This document shows, piece after piece, positions 11,988 through 21,543 of a stretch of DNA of 64,000 nucleotides (position 1 is its first letter; each line of letters opens with the position of its first letter). Location of the stretch: contig JACHTQ010000001.1 in assembly GCA_020135845.1 (NCBI GenBank), forward strand, positions 62,001 through 126,000. Direction: 5' to 3'. The stretch is from Campylobacter sp. W0018 (GTDB taxonomy: Bacteria > Campylobacterota > Campylobacteria > Campylobacterales > Campylobacteraceae). Below the pieces are notes generated by a model, which searched no databases, was not told where the DNA came from, and was given only the letters and a program-made list of their open reading frames with translations. Both the position numbers and the translations under genes were made by a program.

Positions 11988-12809
11988 ATGAAAAAATTTT
12001 CTCTAGTCGCGGCAACTTTGTTTTTTGGTATAGCTTTAAGTGCTAATACAGCTACAATAGCTACTGTAAATGGTAAAAATATTAGCGATACTGAGGTAAA
12101 TGATTTTTTTGCTCCTATGCTTAGAGGTCAAGATTTCAAAACTTTACCTGATAATCAAAAAAAGATTCTTTTGCAACAATATATCATTCAAGATTTAGTT
12201 TTGCAAGATGCTAAAAAACAAAATTTAGAAAAAGATCCACTTTATATAAAAGAGCTTGATCATGCAAAAGAAAGCATTTTGGTTAATGTGTATCAAGAAA
12301 AAATTTTAAATTCCATTAAAGTAGATCCAGCTAAAGCTAAAGCTTTTTATGATCAAAACAAAGATAAATACGTAAAACCTGCTTCAGTTCAAGCAAGACA
12401 TATTTTAGTTTCTAGTGAAAAAGAAGCTAAAGAAATTATCAACGAGCTTAAAAAATTAAAAGGTAAAGCTTTGGAGGATAAATTCAGTCAAATTGCTAAA
12501 GAAAAATCTATAGATCCAGGTTCAAAAAATCAAGGTGGAGAGCTTGGTTGGTTTGATCAATCAACTATGGTAAAGCCTTTTACAGATGCAGCTTTTGCAC
12601 TTAAAAATGGTACCATTACAACAACTCCAGTAAAAACAAATTTTGGATATCATGTTATCTTAAAAGAAAATTCACATCCAAGAGAACAAATCAAGTTTGA
12701 AGATGTGAAACAAGGCATTGAAAACGGACTTAAATTCGAAGAATTTAAGAAGGTAATGAATCAAAAAGGTCAAGAGCTTTTAAATAACGCTAAAGTTGAG
12801 TATAAATAA
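11988..12809 (+). CDS. peb4: Peb4, periplasmic SurA-like peptidyl-prolyl isomerase
   Basis: A 273-residue protein with a cleavable signal peptide (about 1-21, ending SANTA). A SurA-like N-terminal chaperone region is followed by a PpiC parvulin domain (about 130-225: ARHILVSS...GGELGWFDQSTMVKPF...TNFGYHVI). Peb4 assists outer-membrane protein folding and affects adhesion and biofilm in C. jejuni. It lies immediately upstream of fba, as in C. jejuni. By memory it differs at many positions from the C. jejuni protein. Confidence 0.93.
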   Translation: MKKFSLVAATLFFGIALSANTATIATVNGKNISDTEVNDFFAPMLRGQDFKTLPDNQKKILLQQYIIQDLVLQDAKKQNLEKDPLYIKELDHAKESILVNVYQEKILNSIKVDPAKAKAFYDQNKDKYVKPASVQARHILVSSEKEAKEIINELKKLKGKALEDKFSQIAKEKSIDPGSKNQGGELGWFDQSTMVKPFTDAAFALKNGTITTTPVKTNFGYHVILKENSHPREQIKFEDVKQGIENGLKFEEFKKVMNQKGQELLNNAKVEYK

Positions 12810-12810
12810 A

Positions 12811-13875
12811 ATGGGTGTATTAGATTTAGTTAAACCAGGAGTTATAAGCGGTAACGAGTTGAACAAAGTCTATGATTATGCCAAAGCAGAGGGATTTGCG
12901 ATCCCTGCTGTGAATGTTGTTGGAACAAATTCTATTAATGCGGTTTTAGAAGTTGCTAAAAAAGTGAATTCTCCTGTAATTATTCAGTTTTCTAATGGAG
13001 GTGCTAAATTTTACGCCGGTAAAAATTGTTCTAATGGGGATGTTTTGGGTGCTGTTAGTGGAGCTCAACATGTTCATTTGCTTTCTAAGGCTTATGGAAT
13101 TCCAGTTATTTTACACACTGATCATGCTGCTAGAAAGCTTTTACCTTGGATAGATGGCTTAATCGTAGCAAACGAAGAATTTAAGAAAAATCACGGACAA
13201 GCGTTATTTAGTTCTCATATGCTTGATCTTAGTGAAGAAAGTTTAGAAGAGAATTTAAAAACTTGTGAAGAGTATTTGAAAAAACTTGATGCTTTAGGAA
13301 TTTGTCTTGAATTAGAACTTGGTTGTACAGGTGGTGAAGAAGATGGCGTTGATAATACGGGTATTGATAATGCTAGACTTTATACTCAGCCTGAAGATGT
13401 AGCTCTTGCCTATGAAAGACTTGGAAAAATCAGTGATAAATTTTCAATCGCAGCAAGTTTTGGTAATGTTCATGGAGTTTATAAACCTGGCAATGTAAGT
13501 TTACAGCCTGAAATTCTCAAAAATTCTCAAAAATTCATAAAAGAAAAATTTGGGCTAAATAGTGATAAGCCAATTAATTTTGTTTTCCATGGTGGAAGTG
13601 GAAGCGAATTAAAAGATATTAAAGATGCGGTAAGCTATGGTGTGATTAAAATGAATATTGATACAGATACTCAGTGGGCTTTTTGGGATGGAGTTCGCGA
13701 GTATGAAGCTAAAAATCATGCTTATTTGCAAGGTCAAATTGGAAATCCAGAAGGCGATGATAAACCAAATAAAAAATATTATGATCCACGCGTATGGTTA
13801 AGATCAGGCGAGGAAAGTATGATTAAGCGTTTAGAAATTGCTTTTGAGAATTTAAATTGTATTAATAAAAACTAA
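12811..13875 (+). CDS. fba: Class II fructose-bisphosphate aldolase
   Basis: A 354-residue zinc-dependent aldolase. HTDHAARKLL holds a zinc-ligand His and the catalytic Asp; the second metal-site region is ELELGCTGGEEDGVDN; FHGGSGS and MNIDTDTQWAFW bind the phosphate. The ATG at 12811, one base after the peb4 stop, gives the usual N-terminus; an upstream TTG at 12796 would overlap peb4. C. jejuni lacks phosphofructokinase, so gluconeogenic use is likely. A terminator begins within its last codons. Confidence 0.96.
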   Translation: MGVLDLVKPGVISGNELNKVYDYAKAEGFAIPAVNVVGTNSINAVLEVAKKVNSPVIIQFSNGGAKFYAGKNCSNGDVLGAVSGAQHVHLLSKAYGIPVILHTDHAARKLLPWIDGLIVANEEFKKNHGQALFSSHMLDLSEESLEENLKTCEEYLKKLDALGICLELELGCTGGEEDGVDNTGIDNARLYTQPEDVALAYERLGKISDKFSIAASFGNVHGVYKPGNVSLQPEILKNSQKFIKEKFGLNSDKPINFVFHGGSGSELKDIKDAVSYGVIKMNIDTDTQWAFWDGVREYEAKNHAYLQGQIGNPEGDDKPNKKYYDPRVWLRSGEESMIKRLEIAFENLNCINKN

Positions 13876-13893
13876 GCCTTGTGCTTAGTTTTT
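13867..13893 (+). terminator. Rho-independent terminator of peb4-fba
   Basis: An 11-bp perfect stem (AAAAACTAAGC / GCTTAGTTTTT) with a 5-base loop, overlapping the fba stop codon and ending in a T run. The A-rich left arm means it could also act on the minus strand. Confidence 0.85.
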
Positions 13894-13963
13894 ATTTTAG
13901 TTTAAAGATTATTTTTAAATAATTTTTAAAGTAAAATTTTATTTTTGATTAGGGATTGTTTAT

Positions 13964-15388
13964 ATGGAAGTAAAATCGGATGAAATTGCAGAACTTATTT
14001 TGCCTGAAAGTAAAGAAAGAAAAGGATATTTTGTTTATTTAAAGATTATTTTTATTCCTGCTTTGCTTTATTTTTTGATTTTGCTGGGTTATTTTCATGT
14101 TATAAATTTTGAAGTTGAATTACACACAGTTGTTATGACGGGCATTATTTTCTTTGTCGCTCTTATTTTTGCACGTCATAATTCTGAATACGCCTATAGT
14201 ATTTTTGAACAACAAAAAGATGAATTTAAACAAGCTTTAAAAAGACATATTATGAAACATTTTCTTGTTATAGGAAAAGACACAAAATCAAATGCTAATT
14301 TTGATGATTTTGCTTATAGCTATATTAAAGAAACTAGAAATGAGAACTTTGCAAGTATAGGTTCGGCAATTTTTCCTATGATGGGAATTTTAGGAACTTT
14401 TATCAGTATTGCAATTTCCATGCCAGATTTTAGTTCCAGTAATACAGCGGCTTTAGAGCAAGAAATTGCAAATTTATTAAGCGGAGTAGGGACTGCTTTT
14501 TATGTTTCAATTTATGGTATTTTTTTAGCTCTTTGGTGGATTTTTTTTGAAAAATTTGGTAAGAGTAAGATTGAGCGTTTATTAAATCGTCAAAAAAATT
14601 CTACAAGTGGATTTTTTTGGACTAAAGAGGAACTTGATCAAAGATATTTGAGTGAAAGTTTGCAACATTTTGAAAAGATCGGTGCTATTTTTAAACAAGT
14701 GAGCAATCAGGATTTTTTTGCAGAGCTTGATCATGCTATTGATAGAAAATTTAAAATTTTTCAAGATATGATCAATGTTGAAGAAAAAGCTATAAGATTA
14801 AGTGGTGAACATATTAAACAGACCATGGGAGAATTAAGTAGAGCGCAAAGAGATCAAAGAGATCTTGGTAAATTGTATAGTGAAATGCTTAATGGTATTG
14901 GCATGCTTAATCAAAATCTTAAAGAAGTTAATATGCGTATGTCAGAACAATACAATCGTTTATTGGATATTAGCAATGAAAAAATTCAACATTTTGATAA
15001 AACTTTGGGTGTTTTTACGGAGGAAATAGAGCGTTTTAGCTATAATTTTAAACTTTATGAGCAAGAAATGCTTCAAAGTCAGGAGAAAATTTTTGAAGGA
15101 TTTAAAACAAGTCTTTTCGAGGGAATGCATAAATTTAAAGAAGTGTATGAAGAAGAAAAAAGTATTGATGAAAAAATTAAGATGATGGGAGAATTTAAGA
15201 AAGAAATTCAAGATCTTAATGAAGAAACCAATGAAATGATAAAAAAATTTAGTAAAGAGCTAGAAGAAAAAGAAGTTGATGCTGAAGAAAATAAAAATAC
15301 AGAACAATCAGATCTTATTAAAGAAGATGAACAAGAAAAAGAATCGGATTTGGAAAAGGTAAACGAAGAAAAAAATTATGAAAAATGA
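13964..15388 (+). CDS. MotA/TolQ/ExbB-like proton channel protein with long cytoplasmic tail
   Basis: A 474-residue inner-membrane protein. Membrane segments lie near residues 28-48, 54-70, 130-155 and 175-200; the third carries the MotA/TolQ-type IGSAIFPMMGILGTF. About 270 residues of predicted coiled coil follow and end in a very acidic, Glu/Lys-rich tail. TolQ and ExbB lack such a tail; long-tailed MotA relatives such as ZorA have one. It overlaps the OmpA-like partner by 11 bases, so the two probably form one proton-driven complex. The role is not established here. Confidence 0.85.
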   Translation: MEVKSDEIAELILPESKERKGYFVYLKIIFIPALLYFLILLGYFHVINFEVELHTVVMTGIIFFVALIFARHNSEYAYSIFEQQKDEFKQALKRHIMKHFLVIGKDTKSNANFDDFAYSYIKETRNENFASIGSAIFPMMGILGTFISIAISMPDFSSSNTAALEQEIANLLSGVGTAFYVSIYGIFLALWWIFFEKFGKSKIERLLNRQKNSTSGFFWTKEELDQRYLSESLQHFEKIGAIFKQVSNQDFFAELDHAIDRKFKIFQDMINVEEKAIRLSGEHIKQTMGELSRAQRDQRDLGKLYSEMLNGIGMLNQNLKEVNMRMSEQYNRLLDISNEKIQHFDKTLGVFTEEIERFSYNFKLYEQEMLQSQEKIFEGFKTSLFEGMHKFKEVYEEEKSIDEKIKMMGEFKKEIQDLNEETNEMIKKFSKELEEKEVDAEENKNTEQSDLIKEDEQEKESDLEKVNEEKNYEK

Positions 15389-16331
15389 TTTTAAAGAAGA
15401 TAATAATTTTTGGATAGCCTATGCTGATTTAATGGCAGGTTTGCTTTTTGTTTTTATCTTACTAATAGGCGCTATTGTGGTTAAATATGTTTTAACTCAA
15501 AGCGATTTAAGAGAGATTAAAGATAGCCTAACTAAACAAGAAGCACGCTTGGAAGAAAATAAACAAGAATTAAAAAATAAAGAAGCAATTGTTTTTAAAC
15601 TGAGTTCCGATTTAAACAATGCTTCAAGTGCTTTAGATCTTGCCAATTTACAAAAAGCAGAACTTGAGGCAAATATAACTAACTACAAACAATTAAGTCA
15701 GGATTTAAATTCGACTCTTGATAATAAAGACAAACAAATTCTTATTTTACTTGGACAGCTTGAAAAAAAAGATGAAGAGTTATCCAATTTGCAAGAAGAA
15801 TTTAAACAAGCTAAGGAAAAAATTCAAAATTTAGGACTTATACGTGAAAATTTAAGCAAAGAATTGCAAAAAAAGCTTGACAATAATATTACAATCAATG
15901 ATAAAACAGGGGCAATTTCTCTACCTGCTGAGGTTTTATTCGATAAGGATTCTTATGTTTTGAAAAATGAAGCAAAGGCAAAATTGAGAAAAATTTTAAG
16001 TGAATATTTTGATGCGATTATGAATGATCCAAAAATTTTATCTAATATTGAAAATATTATTATTGAAGGACATACAGATAGCGATGGATCTTATATTTAT
16101 AATTTAGATTTATCTCAAAAACGAGCCTATGAAGTGATGAATTTTATTTATAGTTTTTATAAGGATCCAAGATTGCAAAAACTTTTGATGGCAAGCGGTC
16201 GATCTTTTTCTGATCCTATTATGAGTAATGGAGTAGAAGACAAAGATAAAAGTCGTCGCATAGAAATCAAATTTAGCATTAAAAATGATAATGCCTTAAA
16301 AGATGTAGAAAATTTTTTTGAATTTCATTAA
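15378..16331 (+). CDS. MotB/OmpA-like peptidoglycan-binding partner
   Basis: A 317-residue protein. One N-terminal membrane helix (about 18-38) is preceded by FWIAYADLMAG, with the ion-pathway Asp at residue 17 as in MotB/ZorB. A coiled coil follows (about 45-165). A C-terminal OmpA-like domain (about 175-310) contains IEGHTDSDGS and LSQKRAYEV for peptidoglycan binding. With the preceding MotA-like protein it has the parts of a stator unit. It is not the flagellar MotB, which is normally a separate pair elsewhere in Campylobacter. Confidence 0.87.
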   Translation: MKNDFKEDNNFWIAYADLMAGLLFVFILLIGAIVVKYVLTQSDLREIKDSLTKQEARLEENKQELKNKEAIVFKLSSDLNNASSALDLANLQKAELEANITNYKQLSQDLNSTLDNKDKQILILLGQLEKKDEELSNLQEEFKQAKEKIQNLGLIRENLSKELQKKLDNNITINDKTGAISLPAEVLFDKDSYVLKNEAKAKLRKILSEYFDAIMNDPKILSNIENIIIEGHTDSDGSYIYNLDLSQKRAYEVMNFIYSFYKDPRLQKLLMASGRSFSDPIMSNGVEDKDKSRRIEIKFSIKNDNALKDVENFFEFH

Positions 16332-16342
16332 AATTTTATGAG

Positions 16343-17200
16343 ATGCTAAAATCTACTATTGATAAAATTTGCTTTAAAGGTTTTGAATTTTATGTAAAAC
16401 GAGATGATTTACTAGGCGAAATCAATGGCAATAAGGCTAGAAAACTTGCCTTTTATTCCTCTAAAACCTATGCTAAACATCAGCGTTTTATCAGTTATGG
16501 TGGCATTCAAAGTAATGCAATGGCTGCGTTTAGTCTTTTTTGTTTTAAAAGAAATATAAAATTTATTTTTATCTGTAAGAAAATTCCATCCTATCTTAAA
16601 GAAAATCCATGCGGCAACTATGCTTTAGCTTTAAAAAATAAGACTGAAATCATAGAAATTGATGATAATCTAAAAGAATATGCCTTATCTTTGTGCAATA
16701 AAGATGATATTTTTATAGAACAAGGCGTGGCTAATTTAAATGCAGAGCAAGGTTATAAAGAATTGGCAAATGAAATTAAAGAACAAAGCCTAGAATTAAA
16801 TTTGGAATTTGATATTTTTTTGCCATCTGGAACAGGAACTTCTGCCGCTTTTTTAGCCAAATATTCTCAATTTAAAGTTTTTACTTGTGCGTGTGTTGGT
16901 GATGAAGATTATTTAAAAAAACAAATTTTAGAGCTAATACAAGATTATGATTTTAAAAATTTACAAATTTTGCAAAAAAATCAAAAATACCACTTTGGAA
17001 AACCTTATAAAGAAATTTATCAACTTTATAAAGAATTAAAACAAGAATGTTCTATAGAATTTGACTTGCTTTATGATATGATAGGTCTAAGTGTTGTGTT
17101 AAAAAGAAAGTGGGAAAAGCCTTTGCTTTATATACACCAAGGAGGCATTTTAGGTAATGCTTCCATGCTGCAAAGATACGCTTTTAAGAATTTTAAATAA
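16343..17200 (+). CDS. PLP-dependent ACC deaminase / D-cysteine desulfhydrase family protein
   Basis: A 285-residue fold-type II PLP enzyme. NGNKARKL supplies the Schiff-base Lys (about residue 32), SYGGIQSNA binds the cofactor and LPSGTGTSAAF forms the phosphate loop. Relatives are 1-aminocyclopropane-1-carboxylate deaminase and D-cysteine desulfhydrase (DcyD); the substrate cannot be told from the sequence. It is shorter than typical DcyD (about 330). It starts 12 bases after the OmpA-like gene and converges with the phosphatase gene. Confidence 0.8.
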   Translation: MLKSTIDKICFKGFEFYVKRDDLLGEINGNKARKLAFYSSKTYAKHQRFISYGGIQSNAMAAFSLFCFKRNIKFIFICKKIPSYLKENPCGNYALALKNKTEIIEIDDNLKEYALSLCNKDDIFIEQGVANLNAEQGYKELANEIKEQSLELNLEFDIFLPSGTGTSAAFLAKYSQFKVFTCACVGDEDYLKKQILELIQDYDFKNLQILQKNQKYHFGKPYKEIYQLYKELKQECSIEFDLLYDMIGLSVVLKRKWEKPLLYIHQGGILGNASMLQRYAFKNFK

Positions 17201-17203
17201 TTT

Positions 17204-17659
17204 TTATTTTTTTAGATACATTAAGAGGTTTTTGCAAGCTAAAGAAATAATTTTATATGTTTCATTAAAATTTCCACTATACCAAGGATCAGGAACTTCA
17301 TCATAACCCAAATCAGAAGCAAAATCAGTCATTTTTAAAAGTTTATTTTGAGTATTATTAAATTTTTTTAAAACATTGTCAAAATTAGAATTATCCATAG
17401 TGATTAAAAAATCACTTTCGTCACAGAGTTTTTGTGTGAGTTTTTTGCTCTTGAAATTTTGATGCTCAATATTAAGACTTTGAAGTTTGGTTTTTGTACC
17501 AAAATGCATTCCTTCACCATCGTGTTCTCCTGAAGTACCTGCACTGGTAATGAAAAAAAGTTCTTCTAATTTATTTTTTTTGATTAAATCTTTCATGACA
17601 AATTCAGCCATAGGAGAGCGACATATATTTCCTAAACATATAAAGGTTATTTTTTTCAT
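17204..17659 (-). CDS. Low-molecular-weight protein tyrosine phosphatase
   Basis: A 151-residue phosphatase. The P-loop CLGNICRS lies at about residues 7-14 (CX5R, nucleophilic Cys7), and the general-acid loop VPDPWYSG is near residue 127. The ATG at 17659 has an AAAGGAAAA site upstream; an upstream ATG at 17683 would add nine residues with no clear ribosome-binding site. It diverges from the MFS transporter across 54 bases. Confidence 0.92.
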   Translation of the reverse strand: MKKITFICLGNICRSPMAEFVMKDLIKKNKLEELFFITSAGTSGEHDGEGMHFGTKTKLQSLNIEHQNFKSKKLTQKLCDESDFLITMDNSNFDNVLKKFNNTQNKLLKMTDFASDLGYDEVPDPWYSGNFNETYKIISLACKNLLMYLKK

Positions 17660-17713
17660 ATTTTTCCTTTGTGTTTTAATCAAAAATTATAAAAAGTATC
17701 ATACAATAAAACC

Positions 17714-18877
17714 ATGGAAAAATTCAATAAAACTTTGTGGATATGTTGGTTTGGCGTTTTTACCACGAGCATGGGGCTAAGTCAAATTGCCCCTATTTTG
17801 CCTTTATATATAAAAGAATTAGGACATGTTAATCCCAATGATATTGCATTTTATTCAGGGCTTGCTTTTGGCGTAACTCCGCTTGGAATGGCTATTTTTT
17901 CACCTCTTTGGGCTTTTTTAGGTGCAAAATATGGTTATAAAAACATGTTGCTTCGTGCGAGTTTAGGAATGTCACTTTTAACCCTATGGCTTGGCTTTGC
18001 TCATAGTGCTACAGAAGTAGTTTTAATACGCGCTTTAACAGGGATTGTTTCCGGTTTTACATCTGCATGTGTTGTTTTTATAGCAGTGATTGCACCTAAA
18101 GAAAAAGTAGCTTACGCTTTGGGTACTCTTTCTACTGCTTCGGTTAGTGGCAGCTTGATAGGACCTTTATTTGGTGGATTTGTCGCTGAGTTTTTAAGTA
18201 TTAGCATTGTTTTTGATCTGATAGCATTTTTAATCGCTTGTTCTTTTGTGACGATTTATTTTTTTATCCATGAAGATAAGAAAAATAAAGAAATTCAGCA
18301 ATATACCCATAAGAAAAAAGAAAATAAAACTCTTATTATTATCCTTTTTATCACAACTTTTATAATTCAATTTGGAACTTTTGGAGTTATGCCTATTTTA
18401 AGTATTTTTGTAGAAAAAATTCATCAAGGAGGCAATTTAGCTCTTTGGGCTGGAGTTGTTGTGGCTTCAAGTGGCGTGAGTAATTTATTTTTTGCACCAA
18501 GAATTGGTAGTTTTGCGGATAAAATAAATCCAGTTAAGATTGTTTTTTATTCTTTGATATTTTGTGGAATTTGTTTTTATTTGCAATCTCTAGCCACAAA
18601 TGTCTATATGCTGATTTTTATAAGATTGTTAATAGGAATGGCACTTGGCGGTCTTTTGCCTTGTGTGAATGCTCTGCTTAAAAAAAGCGTGAGCGCAAAA
18701 AATTTGAGTGTTATTTTTGGTCTTAATCAAACATTTCAATTTTTAGGCAATTTTTGCGGAGCCTTTGGAGGAGGAGTAATAACAGCTTATTTTAAAATAG
18801 AAATGGTTTTTATTCTCATGTGTTTTATTTTTATATTTAATGCTTTAATCTTTTTATTATTTAGAAAGCATATTTAA
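17714..18877 (+). CDS. MFS drug/efflux-type transporter
   Basis: A 387-residue major facilitator with about 12 membrane helices in two halves joined by a charged loop near residues 190-205 (HEDKKNKEIQQYTHKKKENK). The motif-A-like FLGAKYGYKNMLL lies after helix 2. The overall pattern fits the DHA1 multidrug family. Substrates are unknown. Its stop overlaps the end of the convergent glycosylase gene by four bases. Confidence 0.85.
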   Translation: MEKFNKTLWICWFGVFTTSMGLSQIAPILPLYIKELGHVNPNDIAFYSGLAFGVTPLGMAIFSPLWAFLGAKYGYKNMLLRASLGMSLLTLWLGFAHSATEVVLIRALTGIVSGFTSACVVFIAVIAPKEKVAYALGTLSTASVSGSLIGPLFGGFVAEFLSISIVFDLIAFLIACSFVTIYFFIHEDKKNKEIQQYTHKKKENKTLIIILFITTFIIQFGTFGVMPILSIFVEKIHQGGNLALWAGVVVASSGVSNLFFAPRIGSFADKINPVKIVFYSLIFCGICFYLQSLATNVYMLIFIRLLIGMALGGLLPCVNALLKKSVSAKNLSVIFGLNQTFQFLGNFCGAFGGGVITAYFKIEMVFILMCFIFIFNALIFLLFRKHI

Positions 18878-19359
18878 TTTTTTAAAATTTCTTTGATTTT
18901 TTCATATTCGCTTATAAGCTGTTCAAGGGAAAAATTTAAATTTGCAGGGGAAGTGGATGGTAAAGCAATAGCATCTAATTTGGGATAGAATTTTTTAAAA
19001 AAATGATAAGCACTTTTTCCTGTGGTAAAGATGTGTTCTATTTTGGCATGATTAAAAATAATGTTTAAATCATTGGCTTTGGCGTAACTTATGGTTTTAT
19101 CATCGGAGTTTTTTATTTTACAACTTTGAAGTATATCCCAAAGGGCTATTTTTTGATTTTTTAAAAATATTTTTTGCTTTTTAATGTTTGATAATTTTAC
19201 AGAGAATAAAATTTCAAAAATAGGCCAAAATCTATTTCTTGGATGTTGATAGTAAAAGCCATCTTTTCTAGATTGGATTGAAGGAAAGGATCCTAGGATT
19301 AAAATTTTAGAATTTTTATCGAAAAAGGGTTTTAAAGGATGAGTGAGAAAATCACTCAT
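18874..19359 (-). CDS. Mug-family DNA-deoxyinosine/uracil glycosylase
   Basis: A 161-residue member of the uracil-DNA-glycosylase superfamily. [20 protein letters not shown] near the N-terminus, then NRFWP, is the pattern of the DNA-deoxyinosine (hypoxanthine) glycosylase branch, which removes deaminated bases. LPSTSPAN near the C-terminus is the second active-site loop. I chose the ATG at 19359 because it overlaps the pnp stop as ATGA; an ATG two codons upstream is possible. A strong hairpin covers this start. Confidence 0.8.
   Translation of the reverse strand: MSDFLTHPLKPFFDKNSKILILGSFPSIQSRKDGFYYQHPRNRFWPIFEILFSVKLSNIKKQKIFLKNQKIALWDILQSCKIKNSDDKTISYAKANDLNIIFNHAKIEHIFTTGKSAYHFFKKFYPKLDAIALPSTSPANLNFSLEQLISEYEKIKEILKN
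19339..19359 (-). promoter_or_regulatory. Hairpin over the pnp stop / glycosylase start
   Basis: ATGAGTGA and TCACTCAT form a perfect 8-bp stem with a 5-base loop. On the minus strand the first arm begins with the glycosylase ATG and overlaps the pnp TGA. It could limit translation of the downstream gene or mark an mRNA end; no T run follows. Confidence 0.45.
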
Positions 19360-21473
19360 TCGCATAAATCCACAGAAATTTTGCCATTTTTGATTTCACT
19401 TACTTTTACTTTTAAAATATCTTGTTCTTTGATGTTTAAATGTTTTATTTTAGAATGATGAATTAAACCATCTATATCATCTTTAAGCTCTACAAAGGCT
19501 CCAAATTGAGTGATTTTCTTAATCACTCCTTCAAATTCTTGACCGATTTCAAATTCTGATACTTTCTTTTCTTTTAGTGATTTTTTATGGGCTTTATTAG
19601 ACGTTGTAATATTTAAAATATAATTTTTAGCAGCCATAATTTGTTCATTATCGCAGCCTGAAATTTTCACCTCACCTTTATCTCGGTCAAGATCAATGGA
19701 TACATTAAATTTCTCTATAATTTCTTTAATGGTTTTGCCACCTTGACCTATAATATCTACAATTTTAGATGGCTCGATATTAAATAGTTCTATTTTTGGT
19801 AAAATTTCTTCATTAACAACAATTTCTTTTGCCGCTTTTTCCATAATATCTAAAATATGGAGTCTTCCTTCTTTGGCTTGATAAAGGGCGATTTTTAATT
19901 TTTCTTGATCTATTCCGCCAAGCTTAATATCCATTTGTAAGGCAGTGATACCATTTTTATTTCCAGCAACTTTAAAATCCATATCCCCATCGTGATCTTC
20001 AAGCCCCATGATATCGGTTAAAACTGCAAATTGATTATTCTCAAAAATCAAGCCCATTGCAACCCCAGCAATGAGATCTAAGCTAGGAACTCCTGCAGCG
20101 CGCAAAGCTAGAGAGCCTCCACAAACTGTAGCCATAGAGCTTGATCCATTACTTTCTAAAATTTCACTAACTAAACGGATAACATAAGGATAATCTTGTG
20201 GCACACTTGGATATAGAGCTCTTTTTCCTAAATTTCCATGTCCTAATTCTCTTCTGCTTGGTGCCTTAATAGGACTAGCTTCGCCCACTGAAAAACCTGG
20301 AAAATTATAATTTACCATAAAACGTTCACTTACAGGATTTTTTTCATTGAGTAAATCTATCATTTGAGCGTCATTATCTCCGCCTAAAGTTGCTACAACT
20401 AAAGCTTGAGTTTGTCCCCGTGTAAAAAGACAAGATCCATGAGCATTAGGGAGTATATTTGTTTCTATGCTAATAGGTCTTACTTCTTTTAAGCCTCTGC
20501 CATCTGCTCTTTTTCCCTCATTTAGAATTTGAGAGCGTATGATATTGCGTTTGACTTTATTTAAAGTGCTAAGCACGCTTTCTTCATCCCAATCTTTGGC
20601 GATATCTAATTTTATAATTTCTTTAGCAATTTTATTTAATTCACTAGCTCTTTCACTTTTTGCCATTTGATTAATAGCTTGTTTGATATCATTGTGAAAA
20701 TTATTTTCTAAAAAGGTGAAAATTTCTGGATATTCGATTTCATCTTTTAATTCTATAGGATTATTTTTTTTGTGTTTCATAAAAGTTTTTTCATAGGTGC
20801 TTGATCCTTCTAAGATAGCTTTTTGAGCTAAATTTAAAGCTTCTAAAGTTTCATCTTCACTTAGCTCATTCATAGCTTGAGTATTTTGATTAAATTCTTG
20901 ACTTGGTAAGGCTCTCATTTCTATCATTAAAAGTTCATCTTTTACTCCAGAAACATAAAGATCCAAAGTGCTTTTTTTAAGTTCTTCATTGCTAGGATTT
21001 AAGATAAAGTTATTATTAATGCGTCCTATACGAACCCCACAAACTGGAGCTTTCATAGGAATATCACTCAAATAAAGTGCCACGCTAGCAGTATTTAAAC
21101 TCATGACTTGTAAGTCTGTTTGAGGATCGACTGAAAGAACCATAACGACAATTTGAGTTGGATAGGCATATCCTTTTGGAAAAAGTGGGCGCAAAGATCT
21201 GTCTATAATCCTAGCTGTAAGAGTTTCAGCATCGGTTGGCTTGGTTTCTCTTTTGACATAACCTCCTGGAATTTTACCTGCAGCATAAGCTTTTTCTATG
21301 TATTGAACAGTTAAGGGTAAAAAATCCTCTTCAACTGGTTTTTCTTCTCTTGCAACTGTTGCTAAGATAACACTTTTTCCTTGCCTCATTAAAACAGCAC
21401 CAGAGGCTTGTTTTGCTACTTTGTCTATATCAAAGATTTCTATATTTTTATTTACTTGAATTTCGTATTGCAT
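19356..21473 (-). CDS. pnp: Polyribonucleotide nucleotidyltransferase (PNPase)
   Basis: A 705-residue phosphorolytic exoribonuclease. Two RNase PH domains (the second around [16 protein letters not shown] and [11 protein letters not shown]) flank an alpha-helical linker. A KH domain (about 545-605, [15 protein letters not shown]) and an S1 domain (about 635-705, [17 protein letters not shown]) follow. The ATG at 21473 has a good AAGGACAA site; an upstream in-frame start would add 19 unlike residues. In C. jejuni, PNPase affects cold growth and motility. The region near residue 170 seems about 15 residues shorter than the C. jejuni protein I remember. Confidence 0.96.
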   Translation of the reverse strand: MQYEIQVNKNIEIFDIDKVAKQASGAVLMRQGKSVILATVAREEKPVEEDFLPLTVQYIEKAYAAGKIPGGYVKRETKPTDAETLTARIIDRSLRPLFPKGYAYPTQIVVMVLSVDPQTDLQVMSLNTASVALYLSDIPMKAPVCGVRIGRINNNFILNPSNEELKKSTLDLYVSGVKDELLMIEMRALPSQEFNQNTQAMNELSEDETLEALNLAQKAILEGSSTYEKTFMKHKKNNPIELKDEIEYPEIFTFLENNFHNDIKQAINQMAKSERASELNKIAKEIIKLDIAKDWDEESVLSTLNKVKRNIIRSQILNEGKRADGRGLKEVRPISIETNILPNAHGSCLFTRGQTQALVVATLGGDNDAQMIDLLNEKNPVSERFMVNYNFPGFSVGEASPIKAPSRRELGHGNLGKRALYPSVPQDYPYVIRLVSEILESNGSSSMATVCGGSLALRAAGVPSLDLIAGVAMGLIFENNQFAVLTDIMGLEDHDGDMDFKVAGNKNGITALQMDIKLGGIDQEKLKIALYQAKEGRLHILDIMEKAAKEIVVNEEILPKIELFNIEPSKIVDIIGQGGKTIKEIIEKFNVSIDLDRDKGEVKISGCDNEQIMAAKNYILNITTSNKAHKKSLKEKKVSEFEIGQEFEGVIKKITQFGAFVELKDDIDGLIHHSKIKHLNIKEQDILKVKVSEIKNGKISVDLCE

Positions 21474-21543
21474 TGTTTGTCCTTTTTTTCCAGATAATAA
21501 ATGGGTTAAATTTTTAAAAATATTAAGCAAGTATCCTTCCTTA

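Noticed and set aside
13964..16331. A full Zorya defence system
   Set aside because: Only the stator-like pair is present. Neighbours are fba and a PLP enzyme, and no ZorC/ZorD/ZorE-type gene is nearby, so I report only the resemblance.
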